A DNA stretch of 11,513 nt, taken from positions 1 through 11,513 of the forward strand of contig JAHHMJ010000090.1 in NCBI GenBank assembly GCA_018678395.1, read 5' to 3'. A model generated the notes under the pieces. The model had not been told where the DNA came from, did no database searches, and saw only the letters and a list, made by a program, of their open reading frames with translations. A program made the position numbers and the translations under genes. The number at the start of each line of letters is the position of its first letter. The stretch's first letter is position 1. Positions 1 through 7,182 of this stretch are shown here, in pieces. Origin of the DNA: Gemmatimonadota bacterium (lineage in GTDB: Bacteria > Gemmatimonadota > Gemmatimonadetes > Longimicrobiales > Gaopeijiaceae).

Positions 1-48
1 GATCCGGGTGGGGGCTTCGTCGTCCCACTCCCGCTGGGGTGCGGTGGC

Positions 49-987
49 TCAGAGGGCTGCCTGGTGCGTCGCCTGCCGAGCCCCGGGGCTGCGCTCGAAC
101 GTGTACAGGAAGTTCGTGAAGCCTTCATCGTAGTCCGACAGGCCGTTTTGCCCGGTCATCTTGAGCCGCATGTCGTAGACCTGCTTCATTCCCGAGCTGA
201 CCACACCTGCGAGGGCGCCGGGGTCGGGGCGGAGTGCGTGGAAGGCGTCACGCAGCTCGGTCCGCAGCCCGGCGTGGTCCACGGCCTCCCGGAACGCCTC
301 CGGGTCCTCGCCCGCCAGCACCCGCAGCTGACGATGCATGCGCTCCGCCCGCGCCGCCTGAACGAGGAGCGGGTCGCCCGAGCCATGGAGCGCGAGGTAC
401 GCCAGGGCCTGCGCATGCAGCTCCTTCCAGTACCCCTTCCGGTGCACGAACTCGTGCGCGATGATGTGCGCCTCGAAGATCCCCGTGTCCTTGAAGATCG
501 CGACGTCGCCGCTCAGCATGTCGCACGCGCCCATGGCGAACGGGAACACCAGCGATGCCAGGGTGACGTTGCGGATCTGGCTGCTGGTCTCGACCCGCTG
601 CCCCGTGACCGAGGCGATGTAGTCGGTCAGCACCCGGTTCACCTTCACGGCCAGTTCGTCTCGCGGAACGCGATCCTCCACCCAGCCGTCGTTGAGCAGT
701 GCTCCGAGTCGCGCGATCTCGTCCCGCCGCAGCGCGGTCGGTTGCGCATCGAGTCGGTCCACGTCGGACCCGAACTCCGTGTTGAAGTCGATGCGCCGCA
801 TCGACTGCCGGGCCGTCCAATCCTTGGCGACGCTCCCGGCGTAGAGCCCGAGCGCAGCCACCTGCACCACGCGTCCGGGAAGGGTGGCGCCCAGGAGGAT
901 CCTGGCGGCGATCGGGGCGGCCACGGCGAGGTCCGTCAGGGAGACCGGGCTGTAGGTCGCGTCGTTGGGAATGTGCAGTTCATCCAT
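49..987 (-). CDS. Membrane-anchored HExxH protein, DUF3810-like putative zinc metallopeptidase
   Basis: The product is 312 aa. I chose the ATG at 987 because AGGAG lies 5 bases upstream; the open frame runs further 5' only as low-complexity Arg/Pro/Ser sequence. Residues 17-52 are hydrophobic and probably form one or two membrane segments. HEFVH at 178-182, followed by G185 and E189, fits a zinc site with H178 and H182 as ligands and E179 as catalytic base; E189 could be the third ligand. The C-terminal part (about 270-297: YDMRLKMTGQ, then a Gly-Leu-Ser-Asp-Tyr stretch) resembles DUF3810 proteins, in which HExxH is followed by Gly, an acidic residue and an Ala-rich helix. Family membership is recognition from memory, not a search. 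The substrate is unknown. The gene stands alone, diverging from the Rieske-GltS gene. The CDS is secure; the peptidase role is moderate. Confidence 0.8.
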   Translation of the reverse strand: MDELHIPNDATYSPVSLTDLAVAAPIAARILLGATLPGRVVQVAALGLYAGSVAKDWTARQSMRRIDFNTEFGSDVDRLDAQPTALRRDEIARLGALLNDGWVEDRVPRDELAVKVNRVLTDYIASVTGQRVETSSQIRNVTLASLVFPFAMGACDMLSGDVAIFKDTGIFEAHIIAHEFVHRKGYWKELHAQALAYLALHGSGDPLLVQAARAERMHRQLRVLAGEDPEAFREAVDHAGLRTELRDAFHALRPDPGALAGVVSSGMKQVYDMRLKMTGQNGLSDYDEGFTNFLYTFERSPGARQATHQAAL

Positions 988-1139
988 GGAAGCTCCTACG
1001 GGTGCCGGGGGCAGGCGGTTCCATGACGGGCTGCGCCACGGCCGAGTCCGACGGGCCGCGGGATCCCCGTCGCCCTTCGGCGTCTTGCCCTTCCCAGGGC
1101 CCCACCCTCCATTGCCGAACCCTCCAACACGAGCAGCCC
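988..1139. other. Divergent intergenic region
   Basis: These 152 bases separate two start codons that point away from each other, so promoters for both genes should lie here. The only clear element is AGGAG for the minus-strand gene. I see no convincing -10/-35 pair on either strand, and no strong Shine-Dalgarno sequence before the ATG at 1140. The plus-strand frame is open back to an ATG at 1002, so a 46-residue N-terminal extension of the Rieske gene cannot be excluded. Confidence 0.5.
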
Positions 1140-2801
1140 ATGACCGACGTTTCCTCCTCGCCCGCTCGACCTCCCCGTCCCATCGCGGTCGCCACCTGGG
1201 ACGACCTGGCCGATCGGACCCCCTCACACGCACTGGTCGCGGGAGTCGACCTGGTCGTGATCCGCATGGACGACGAGGTCTCGGTCCTGTACGGCCGCTG
1301 CCTGCATCGAGGCGCGCTGCTCTCCGACGGGCACGTGGACGGACCGAACCTGATCTGCGGGCTGCACGGCTGGGACTATCGGGTCGACTCGGGGGTGAGC
1401 GAGTACGAGAACGCCGAGACACTGGAGCGCTTCCGGTCCTGGGTGGAGGACGGCTCGGTGTGGGTCGACGAGGCCGAGGTCGGGGCCTGGGCCGAGGACC
1501 ATCCCCAGCCGTGGGACCGCGACGCCTACCTCGGAGCCTTCCAGGACCCGCACGGCACCCCCGAGGAGCCCCACAACGCCTACATCCAGCGACTGGCCCG
1601 CGAGGGCTACGACGGGGTCGGCCACCACGGGCCCGTGTCCGCGATGGGGATCCCCCTCACCGAACTCCCCCGCTGGGACGACATCCAGATCCTGACCGCC
1701 CAGCTGGCTCGACGTCCCCTCGCCGACGATGCCTCGATCGACACCGAAGTCGTCATCGGTCCTCGGGCGCGCCGCCCGCTGACCCTCTCGATACCCCTCT
1801 TCGTCAGCGACATGAGCTTCGGGGCCCTCTCCGAAGAGGCCAAGGTCGCACTGGCGAAGGGCGCCGAGAGCGCGGGCACCGGGATCTGCAGCGGCGAAGG
1901 CGGCGTGCTTCCGAGCGAGCAGGCGGCGAACTCCCGCTACTTCTACGAGCTCGCCACGGCCCGCTTCGGGTGGAGCCTCGAGCGGGTGCGTGACGTGCAA
2001 GCCCTGCACTTCAAGGGGGGTCAGGGCGCGAAAACCGGGACCGGCGGCCACCTGCCCGGGGCCAAGGTCAACGCCCGCATCGCCGAGGTCCGCGGGTTGG
2101 AGCCCGGACAGGACGCCGTCAGCCCCTCACGATTCCCGGACCTCGAAACGCCGGGGGACTTCGCCGAAGTGGCCGAGGCCGTGCGGGACGCCTCGGGAGG
2201 GATCCCGATCGGCTTCAAGCTCTCTGCTCAGCACATCGAGGCCGATCTCGACTTCGCCCTGGAGGCCGGCGCGGACTACGTGATCCTGGATGGTCGGGGC
2301 GGGGGCACCGGGGCCGCGCCGAACGTGTTCAAGAACCACATCTCCGTCCCGACGCTGCCGGCCCTCGCCCGGGCGCGCCGCCACCTCGACGCGAGCGCAG
2401 CGGGCGATGTCACCCTCATCGTGACGGGGGGTCTGCGCACGGACGCCGACTTCGTGAAGGCCCTCGCTCTCGGCGCGGATGCCGTCGCGGTGTCGAATGC
2501 GGCGCTCCAGGCGATCGGCTGTCTGGGCATGCGGGCGTGTCACACGAACAACTGCCCGGTCGGCATCGCTACACAGAAGGACCACCTGCGCGCGCGCCTC
2601 ATCGTCGAGGCGTCGGCCCAGCGACTGACCAACTGGTTCGAGGCCACGGTCGGCTTGATGAAGGTGCTCGCGCGTGCCTGCGGCCACTCCAGCCTGGCCG
2701 AGTTCGAGATCGACGACCTCACCACCTGGAAGCACGACGTAGCACGCCTGACGGGCGTGCGCTTCTCGGGGGTCGGGCCGCCGGACTGGCCCGCGGTGTG
2801 A
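1140..2801 (+). CDS. Rieske [2Fe-2S] domain fused to glutamate-synthase-type FMN/[3Fe-4S] domain
   Basis: The product is 553 aa and has two domains. Residues 14-114 are a Rieske ferredoxin fold with C54-x-H56 and C73-x2-H76 as cluster ligands. Residues about 165-540 match the FMN-binding central domain of glutamate synthase: SGEGG at 251-255, an FKGGQGAKTG loop at 291-300, DGRGGGTGAAP at 384-394, and C461-x5-C467-x4-C472 for the [3Fe-4S] cluster. The glutamine amidotransferase domain and the C-terminal beta-helix domain of full GltB are absent. By family logic the FMN domain would reduce an imine, as in 2-oxoglutarate plus ammonia to glutamate, or carry out a related reaction as in N-methylglutamate synthase. 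Which reaction occurs here is unknown. The Rieske domain may replace an external ferredoxin as electron entry; that is inference. The protein is soluble and cytoplasmic, with no signal peptide. The ATG at 1140 is preferred because it lies just before the Rieske domain. The stop overlaps the next gene (GTGA). Confidence 0.92.
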   Translation: MTDVSSSPARPPRPIAVATWDDLADRTPSHALVAGVDLVVIRMDDEVSVLYGRCLHRGALLSDGHVDGPNLICGLHGWDYRVDSGVSEYENAETLERFRSWVEDGSVWVDEAEVGAWAEDHPQPWDRDAYLGAFQDPHGTPEEPHNAYIQRLAREGYDGVGHHGPVSAMGIPLTELPRWDDIQILTAQLARRPLADDASIDTEVVIGPRARRPLTLSIPLFVSDMSFGALSEEAKVALAKGAESAGTGICSGEGGVLPSEQAANSRYFYELATARFGWSLERVRDVQALHFKGGQGAKTGTGGHLPGAKVNARIAEVRGLEPGQDAVSPSRFPDLETPGDFAEVAEAVRDASGGIPIGFKLSAQHIEADLDFALEAGADYVILDGRGGGTGAAPNVFKNHISVPTLPALARARRHLDASAAGDVTLIVTGGLRTDADFVKALALGADAVAVSNAALQAIGCLGMRACHTNNCPVGIATQKDHLRARLIVEASAQRLTNWFEATVGLMKVLARACGHSSLAEFEIDDLTTWKHDVARLTGVRFSGVGPPDWPAV

Positions 2802-3697
2802 GCGCGCGCGGCGAGGCCTCCGCGGCGTGGGCCGACCGCTGGATCGACACGCGGCTGCAGGCGCACCACGCCGTGCAACTTCTCGCTTCGTTCGCGGGCG
2901 AGTTCCTCGAGCCCAGAGACGACGACGGGCACCGAAGCCTCTGCTGGGTGGCGGAGCGCTCCGTGCTGGCCACCGGATCGGCGGAGCGGGGCGATGCGCC
3001 GCTCACGGTGACGTTCGATCCCGCGACCTTCGTGATGGGGTTGGTTCCCGGCGACCTCGATCGGAGCGCCGAGCGGGGGCCGGCGCGGGACCTCGAACCG
3101 GACGCCGCGAAGTACAGCCTGGGGTTGCGAGGAAGCACGCTGACGGACGCCCGCACCTGGCTGCGCGATCGGATCGCCGTGGCGACGGGCATCGAACCCA
3201 CCCTCGCTCCACCGGAGTACTCCATCCCGGAGCACCCGGTGACCCGCAACCTGCCCTTCGCACCCGACGAGGACGCCGCCGCCGAGTTGCGCAACTGGTT
3301 CGCCTCGGCGGCCGCCGTGCTGTTCCCCTACGCTCAGCGCGAGGAGGCCAGCCCTCTGCGGTGCTGGCCGCACCACTTCGACATCGCGACGCTGATCGAA
3401 GTCCGCCCGGCGATCGAGGTCCGCCCCGCGGGCGAAGAGGCGTCGGCCCGGACCGTGGGTGTGGGCATGACCCCCGGAGACGCGTCGACCGCGCTACCCT
3501 ACGGCTACGTGACGCCCCACCCCTACCCGTGGGAGCGGCCCCGTCCGCCCCTCGACTTCGGCCACTGGCACACCGACGGATGGCTGGGCGCGGTGCTCCC
3601 CGCCGAAGCCTGGAAAGGTGAGGGCGGGACGGTCCGTGCCGAGCGGTTCTTCGAGCAGGCCGTGCGCATCGCCGAAGCCCTGCTCACTCCTCCCTGA
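2798..3697 (+). CDS. Uncharacterised protein with HHFD and GHWH motifs, coupled to the Rieske-GltS gene
   Basis: I do not recognise a named family. The product is 299 aa from a GTG at 2798 whose last two bases lie in the upstream TGA (GTGA), implying translational coupling; further upstream the frame runs inside the GltS gene. It has no signal peptide or membrane segment and looks cytoplasmic. Conserved-looking blocks are PHHFDIATLIEV at 191-202, VGVGMTPGD at 220-228, a Pro/Tyr-rich stretch (about 234-245) and GHWHTDGWLGAVL at 255-267. The His, Asp and Trp residues in these blocks could form a metal or ligand site; that is inference. IEVRPA occurs twice in tandem at 200-211. The N-terminal helix (about 9-35) carries HH at 23-24. 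Co-translation with an FMN/Fe-S enzyme suggests a partner, substrate-handling or maturation role. The 3' end overlaps the convergent permease gene by 14 bases. Confidence 0.85.
   Translation: MSARGEASAAWADRWIDTRLQAHHAVQLLASFAGEFLEPRDDDGHRSLCWVAERSVLATGSAERGDAPLTVTFDPATFVMGLVPGDLDRSAERGPARDLEPDAAKYSLGLRGSTLTDARTWLRDRIAVATGIEPTLAPPEYSIPEHPVTRNLPFAPDEDAAAELRNWFASAAAVLFPYAQREEASPLRCWPHHFDIATLIEVRPAIEVRPAGEEASARTVGVGMTPGDASTALPYGYVTPHPYPWERPRPPLDFGHWHTDGWLGAVLPAEAWKGEGGTVRAERFFEQAVRIAEALLTPP
3395..3430 (+). repeat. Tandem 18-base duplication encoding IEVRPA twice
   Basis: Two adjacent 18-base units (3395-3412 and 3413-3430) differ at only two positions and encode the identical hexapeptide IEVRPA twice (residues 200-211 of the uncharacterised protein). 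The frame is kept. It looks like a recent in-frame duplication directly after the PHHFDIATL motif. Confidence 0.7.
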
Positions 3698-6302
3698 GGG
3701 CCATGCCGGGCCGTACACGTACGGCACGCAGGGCCGGAATCACGCACGCCGCGGCCCCCACGAGAGCGAAGAGAGCCGCCGAGGCCCCGAACGCCAGCGG
3801 GTCCCGGCCCGATACGGAGAACAGGATCGACTCCAGGAGCCGTGAGCCCGCTGCCGCGATCGCCAGACCGATCACGAGACCGGCCGCGACCAGGCGCAGA
3901 CCCTGGAGCGTGACCATGGTCACGACGTCCGCGGCCCGGGCACCCAACGCCATGCGGACCCCGATCTCCCGGACGCGCCGCGCCACCGCGAAAGACAGCA
4001 CGCCGTAGAGCCCGACCGCCGCGAGCAGCGCGGCGACCGCAGCGAACAGCGTCACGAGGAAGGCCGTGATTCGCGGCCGGGCCGTCGATGCACGCACCAC
4101 GGCATCCATGGTCTGCACCCGCGTCAGGGGCACCGCCGGATCGACCCCGGCCACGGCCCGCCTCAGCCCGGCGACCGCCTCCGCCGCATCGGCTCGCGTG
4201 CGCACGACGAGCGTCATGAACGGGAAGTACGGAGCCTGCGCCACGGTGTGGTACGCCATCGGCCTGGGCGCATCGGTCAGATCGGCGTGCACCACGTCCT
4301 CGACCACGCCGACCACCGTCCACGGCTCGAGATCGTCCCAGTTGATGGCCAGTGGTCGCCCGATCGGGTTCTCGCCGGGCCAGGTCCGCTCTACGAGGGA
4401 TCGGCTCACGACCACCACCCGCTCCGAATCCTGGCGGTCGGTGGCTTCGAATGCCCGCCCCTGGACGAGGGCGATGCCCATCGCCCCGAAGTAGTCGCCG
4501 GTGACCGTCCGGATGTCGGCGACGAGCCATTCCTCGCGAGGGGGGACGGCGCGGTCGGCCGCATGAAACGAGGTGGCCGAGCCGAGTCCGTCCAGAGGCA
4601 GGAAGCTCACGCCCCCGGCCGCGTCGGCTCCCGGCAGCGACGCGAGCCGGGGCTCCAGCGCGTCGAAGAAGCGAATGTCGGGCTCGGTCCCGGCGTAGCG
4701 GGGCCCTGCGAGGTTCACCCGGCCCGTCACGACCCGGGCCGCATCGAAACCCGTCTCGGCATTCGTGATGGAGTCGAAGCTCCGGACCAGCAGCCCGGCC
4801 GTCGTGAGCAGGACGACCGAGAGCGCGACCTCGGCGACCACCAGCAGCCTCCGGACCCGCCCGCCCCCGCGTCCGACGCGGCGGCCCTCCGCTCCGAGGG
4901 TGGCCGCCGGCCCCCGACGCCCGGCCGACACCGCCGGAGCCAACCCGAAGAACAGGCCGGTCCCGGCCGTTACGGCGGCCGCGAAGGCCAGGACGCCGAT
5001 GTCGAGGCCGACATCCCCGAGCCGCGGGATGGTGAAGGATTCCATCAGGGCGGGAGTGAGGAGGCGCGTACCGAGCCAGGCGACCCCGATTCCCGCGAAG
5101 CCTCCGAGGGCCGCCAGAACCAGGCTCTCGACGACCAGTTGGCCGGCGAGTCCTCCCCGGGAGGCGCCGAGTGCCGTACGTACGGCCAGCTCGCCGCTCC
5201 GGTCCGTCGCCCGAGCTAGTGTGAGGTTGGCGACGTTCACGCAGGCGACCAGCAACAGGACGCCCACGGCGCCGAAGAGGATCCAGAGGGGCGCCCGCAC
5301 ATCGCCGAGGACCTCTCCGCGCAACTCTTCGACCTGTACGTACCATCCGGCGTTGAAGTCCGGGTGCGTCGCTCGCAGCCCTGCGGTGATCGACTGCAAC
5401 TCCCTCCGCACATCGGCCAGCTCCGCACCCGCGGCACGCCGGGCCACGACGTTCAGGAAACGACCCGAGTTGGTCTGGTCCCCCATGGCGGACAGCGGCA
5501 TGGCCAGCAGAAGCAGTGACCCGTCGGCGAAGGGCAGGTGGACCGCGGGGAGGACACCCACCACCTCGGCCGACGTCCCGTTCACGGTCAGCGTGCGCCC
5601 GATCGCGTCGGGATCTCCCCCGAGCAGTTCCAGCCACCCGAGCCGACTGAGCACCACCTGGCCCCCGTCGGCGGCTCCCGCCGCGGGAGAGAAGCCCGGC
5701 CCGGATTCGGGTTCGACCCCCAGAACCTCCAGGTAGCCCGGGGTGACGACGCTCGACATGACCTCGCGTGGATCGTCGCCCGCCGAGACCAGCCGCGGCT
5801 GCGGCAGGACGATGCCCTCGGCGGCGACGATGGACGCTGCTTCACGCCACGCCGCCACATTCCCGGGGTTGGCGACGTTCCGGTCCACCGCGCGGGGGAG
5901 ATGCGCCTCGTAGACCGCCACGAGGCCCTCGGGATCGTGGTACGGCAGGGGATCGAGCAGGACCGCCTTCACCACCGAGAAGAGCGCGACCGTACCCCCG
6001 ATGCCCAGCGCCGTGGTGAGGATCGCCAGCCCGCCGAAGACCGGGTCCCTGCGAAGGCGCCGCAATGCGAACCGAAAGGCGGTGCTCACCGCTCCCCCTC
6101 CCCACCCGGGGCTCCGTCGATAGTGGTAGACCAGCCGAGCCACCTCGGCCGCGAGCCACACCTCTCGCCCCAACCCGGGGCGACGCATCGAATACTCTTC
6201 GGCGAGATCGCCGCGGATCGACGCCCCACGGACACCGCCGGGCAGCCCCCGCCGAAGCGCTCGGGCGGCCCAATCCGGAAGACGGTGAGGCGTCGGGCTC
6301 AC
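3684..6302 (-). CDS. ADOP-type ABC transporter permease (tandem MacB_PCD/FtsX units)
   Basis: The product is 872 aa, starting at a GTG that overlaps the PadR stop as GTGA; GGAGGG lies just upstream inside padR. Residues 7-62 are a short soluble prefix (LPDWAARALRRG, then DLAEEYSMRR) typical of PadR-linked permeases. Then come two copies of a MacB-like unit: a membrane helix near 88-113, a periplasmic core about 120-335 and FtsX helices near 338-360, 388-412 and 434-460; then a helix near 486-506, a second core about 515-740 and FtsX helices near 745-772, 800-822 and 836-860. The repeated signatures ELAVRTALGASR (371-382) and EIGVRMALGARAADV (779-793) mark the two FtsX halves. Members of this superfamily act as mechanotransmitting exporters or lipoprotein/peptide extruders with a separate ATP-binding protein; none is encoded here and the substrate is unknown. 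Length and architecture are normal for the group. No breaks are seen. Confidence 0.93.
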   Translation of the reverse strand: MSPTPHRLPDWAARALRRGLPGGVRGASIRGDLAEEYSMRRPGLGREVWLAAEVARLVYHYRRSPGWGGGAVSTAFRFALRRLRRDPVFGGLAILTTALGIGGTVALFSVVKAVLLDPLPYHDPEGLVAVYEAHLPRAVDRNVANPGNVAAWREAASIVAAEGIVLPQPRLVSAGDDPREVMSSVVTPGYLEVLGVEPESGPGFSPAAGAADGGQVVLSRLGWLELLGGDPDAIGRTLTVNGTSAEVVGVLPAVHLPFADGSLLLLAMPLSAMGDQTNSGRFLNVVARRAAGAELADVRRELQSITAGLRATHPDFNAGWYVQVEELRGEVLGDVRAPLWILFGAVGVLLLVACVNVANLTLARATDRSGELAVRTALGASRGGLAGQLVVESLVLAALGGFAGIGVAWLGTRLLTPALMESFTIPRLGDVGLDIGVLAFAAAVTAGTGLFFGLAPAVSAGRRGPAATLGAEGRRVGRGGGRVRRLLVVAEVALSVVLLTTAGLLVRSFDSITNAETGFDAARVVTGRVNLAGPRYAGTEPDIRFFDALEPRLASLPGADAAGGVSFLPLDGLGSATSFHAADRAVPPREEWLVADIRTVTGDYFGAMGIALVQGRAFEATDRQDSERVVVVSRSLVERTWPGENPIGRPLAINWDDLEPWTVVGVVEDVVHADLTDAPRPMAYHTVAQAPYFPFMTLVVRTRADAAEAVAGLRRAVAGVDPAVPLTRVQTMDAVVRASTARPRITAFLVTLFAAVAALLAAVGLYGVLSFAVARRVREIGVRMALGARAADVVTMVTLQGLRLVAAGLVIGLAIAAAGSRLLESILFSVSGRDPLAFGASAALFALVGAAACVIPALRAVRVRPGMALREE

Positions 6303-6628
6303 GTTCCCTCCAGCACCTCGTCGAGCCCCCGCCACAAGGTCTCCAGCGCCCGGCGGGACGTACGCAGTGCATCGATGCCATCCGGTGTCACCTCGAAGTG
6401 CCGCAACGGAGCGCTGCGGCGTGAGTCTCGGGGTAGACGCTCTTCCCAACGGACGAGACCCTTGCGCTCGAGTCGGTCGAGCGTCGTGTAGAAGGCGCCC
6501 CGCGACACCGAGCGCCCGGCACTCCGCTCCAGCTCCTGCCGCACCTCGAGGGCGAAGGCCGACTCTCCCTGCTGCAGCACCGCCAGCAGAACCATCTGCT
6601 CGAACTCACCCAGGAACGACGGACTCAC
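6299..6628 (-). CDS. PadR-family transcriptional regulator
   Basis: The product is 109 aa. The start is a GTG at 6628 with AGGGGAG about 5-6 bases upstream. The winged helix spans about 5-85: FLGEFEQMVLLAVL, the recognition region SVSRGAFYTTLDRLERKGLV and the wing VRWEERLPRDSRRSAPLRHFEVT, followed by a C-terminal helix (about 82-106) for dimerisation. This matches the short PadR subgroup usually found next to ADOP permeases, and the gene overlaps the permease start by four bases (GTGA). PadR proteins are mostly repressors released by a small ligand or stress signal. A perfect inverted repeat directly upstream makes autoregulation of the padR-permease operon likely. The ligand is unknown. Confidence 0.95.
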   Translation of the reverse strand: MSPSFLGEFEQMVLLAVLQQGESAFALEVRQELERSAGRSVSRGAFYTTLDRLERKGLVRWEERLPRDSRRSAPLRHFEVTPDGIDALRTSRRALETLWRGLDEVLEGT

Positions 6629-6648
6629 CGGACTCCCCTGTGATACGT

Positions 6649-6668
6649 TGTAGACACCTGTGTCTACA
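6649..6668. promoter_or_regulatory. Probable PadR operator (9-2-9 perfect inverted repeat)
   Basis: TGTAGACACCTGTGTCTACA is a perfect inverted repeat with 9-base arms and a 2-base centre. It lies 20 bases upstream of the padR start codon and immediately downstream of a TATAAT box, so it covers the expected transcription start. The TGTA...TACA ends and the dyad symmetry suit a PadR dimer. I saw no second copy in the window. Binding by this PadR is inference. Confidence 0.8.
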
Positions 6669-6673
6669 TTATA
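6668..6673 (-). promoter_or_regulatory. -10 box of the padR-permease operon
   Basis: The minus strand reads TATAAT here, an exact sigma-70-type -10 in otherwise GC-rich DNA. Its last base is the first base of the operator arm. The expected start of transcription is near 6660-6662, inside the palindrome, giving a leader of about 33 bases. No good -35 is visible; the region near 6689-6696 reads only CTTTCC-like. Confidence 0.7.
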
Positions 6674-6707
6674 GACGCCCTGAAGCGAAGGAAAGGCCCG
6701 CGCCTTG

Positions 6708-6735
6708 CCCGCCCCCGAGATTCGTGGGAGGCGGG
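6708..6735 (-). terminator. Possible hairpin terminator after the 91-aa gene
   Basis: CCCGCC (6708-6713) pairs with GGCGGG (6730-6735) and CCC (6714-6716) with GGG (6726-6728), with one bulged base and a 9-base loop. It lies 16 bases beyond the stop of the small membrane protein gene and ahead of the padR promoter. The following minus-strand sequence has only a weak T stretch (CCTTTCC), so intrinsic termination is uncertain. An alternative 7-bp stem uses 6728-6734 with 6746-6752. Confidence 0.4.
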
Positions 6736-6750
6736 TGGCGACGAGCCGCC

Positions 6751-7026
6751 TCAGTCCTCGGGAAGCAGTCCCTGACGCGCCTGGCGGGCCCCGACGGCGA
6801 CTCCGGTGCCGATCGCGGCCCCGAAGGCGATGGCCGTCCCGGCGCCGACGATCGGCAACACGGCGACGACCGGCGCCGCGGCGACCGTGGCGATCGCACC
6901 CGAGAACAGCCCGAGCCCCGGCTTCTCCACGATACTCGTGAACCGCAGGCGCTTGCGGACGAAGTCCTTCGACTTCACGTGCGAGAACACACCGAGGGCT
7001 CCCGCGGCCAACAACTCGACGAACAT
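6751..7026 (-). CDS. Small Gly/Ala-rich membrane protein, hypothetical
   Basis: The product is 91 aa, from an ATG at 7026 with GGGAG six bases upstream. I do not recognise the family. Residues 1-12 are mildly hydrophobic, and 13-35 form a basic linker (HVKSKDFVRKRLRF). Residues 37-80 are a long Gly/Ala/Val stretch that could form a helical hairpin (GLFSGAIATVAAAPVVAV, then IVGAGTAIAFGAAIGTGVAV) with glycine-zipper-like spacing. The tail is polar (ARQARQGLLPED). The likely location is the inner membrane; no function can be given. It follows the DUF4403-like gene on the same strand after 156 bases, so it may be transcribed separately or as a distal gene. Confidence 0.75.
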   Translation of the reverse strand: MFVELLAAGALGVFSHVKSKDFVRKRLRFTSIVEKPGLGLFSGAIATVAAAPVVAVLPIVGAGTAIAFGAAIGTGVAVGARQARQGLLPED

Positions 7027-7182
7027 CTCCGACTCCCGTGTGTGGGTCCTCCCCCTGCTACGCCCCGGCTACGGTCCCGTTCCCCGAAACCTTCGGCCAC
7101 CCCTCCTCCCGTGCTGGTCCCTACGCATGGGCCCGACCCGGGTTTCAGCTCCCCCCGCATGATCCCCGGCGTGGTGGCGACT

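Noticed and set aside
1..48. GTGGG/CCCAC pairing as a terminator after the HExxH gene
   Set aside because: The stem is only five base pairs with a large loop and no T run on the minus strand.
988..1422. N-terminal extension of the HExxH gene back to 1422
   Set aside because: It would overlap the Rieske coding sequence antisense and encode only low-complexity Arg/Pro. The ATG at 987 has a well-placed AGGAG.
4248..5219. 323-codon plus-strand open frame
   Set aside because: It is antisense to the permease and has repetitive Arg/Gly/Asp-rich composition with no domain features.
3523..5637. 704-codon open frame on the minus strand
   Set aside because: It runs in another frame through the permease gene, whose conserved FtsX/MacB motifs are in the chosen frame. 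The product is an Arg/Gly-rich shadow.
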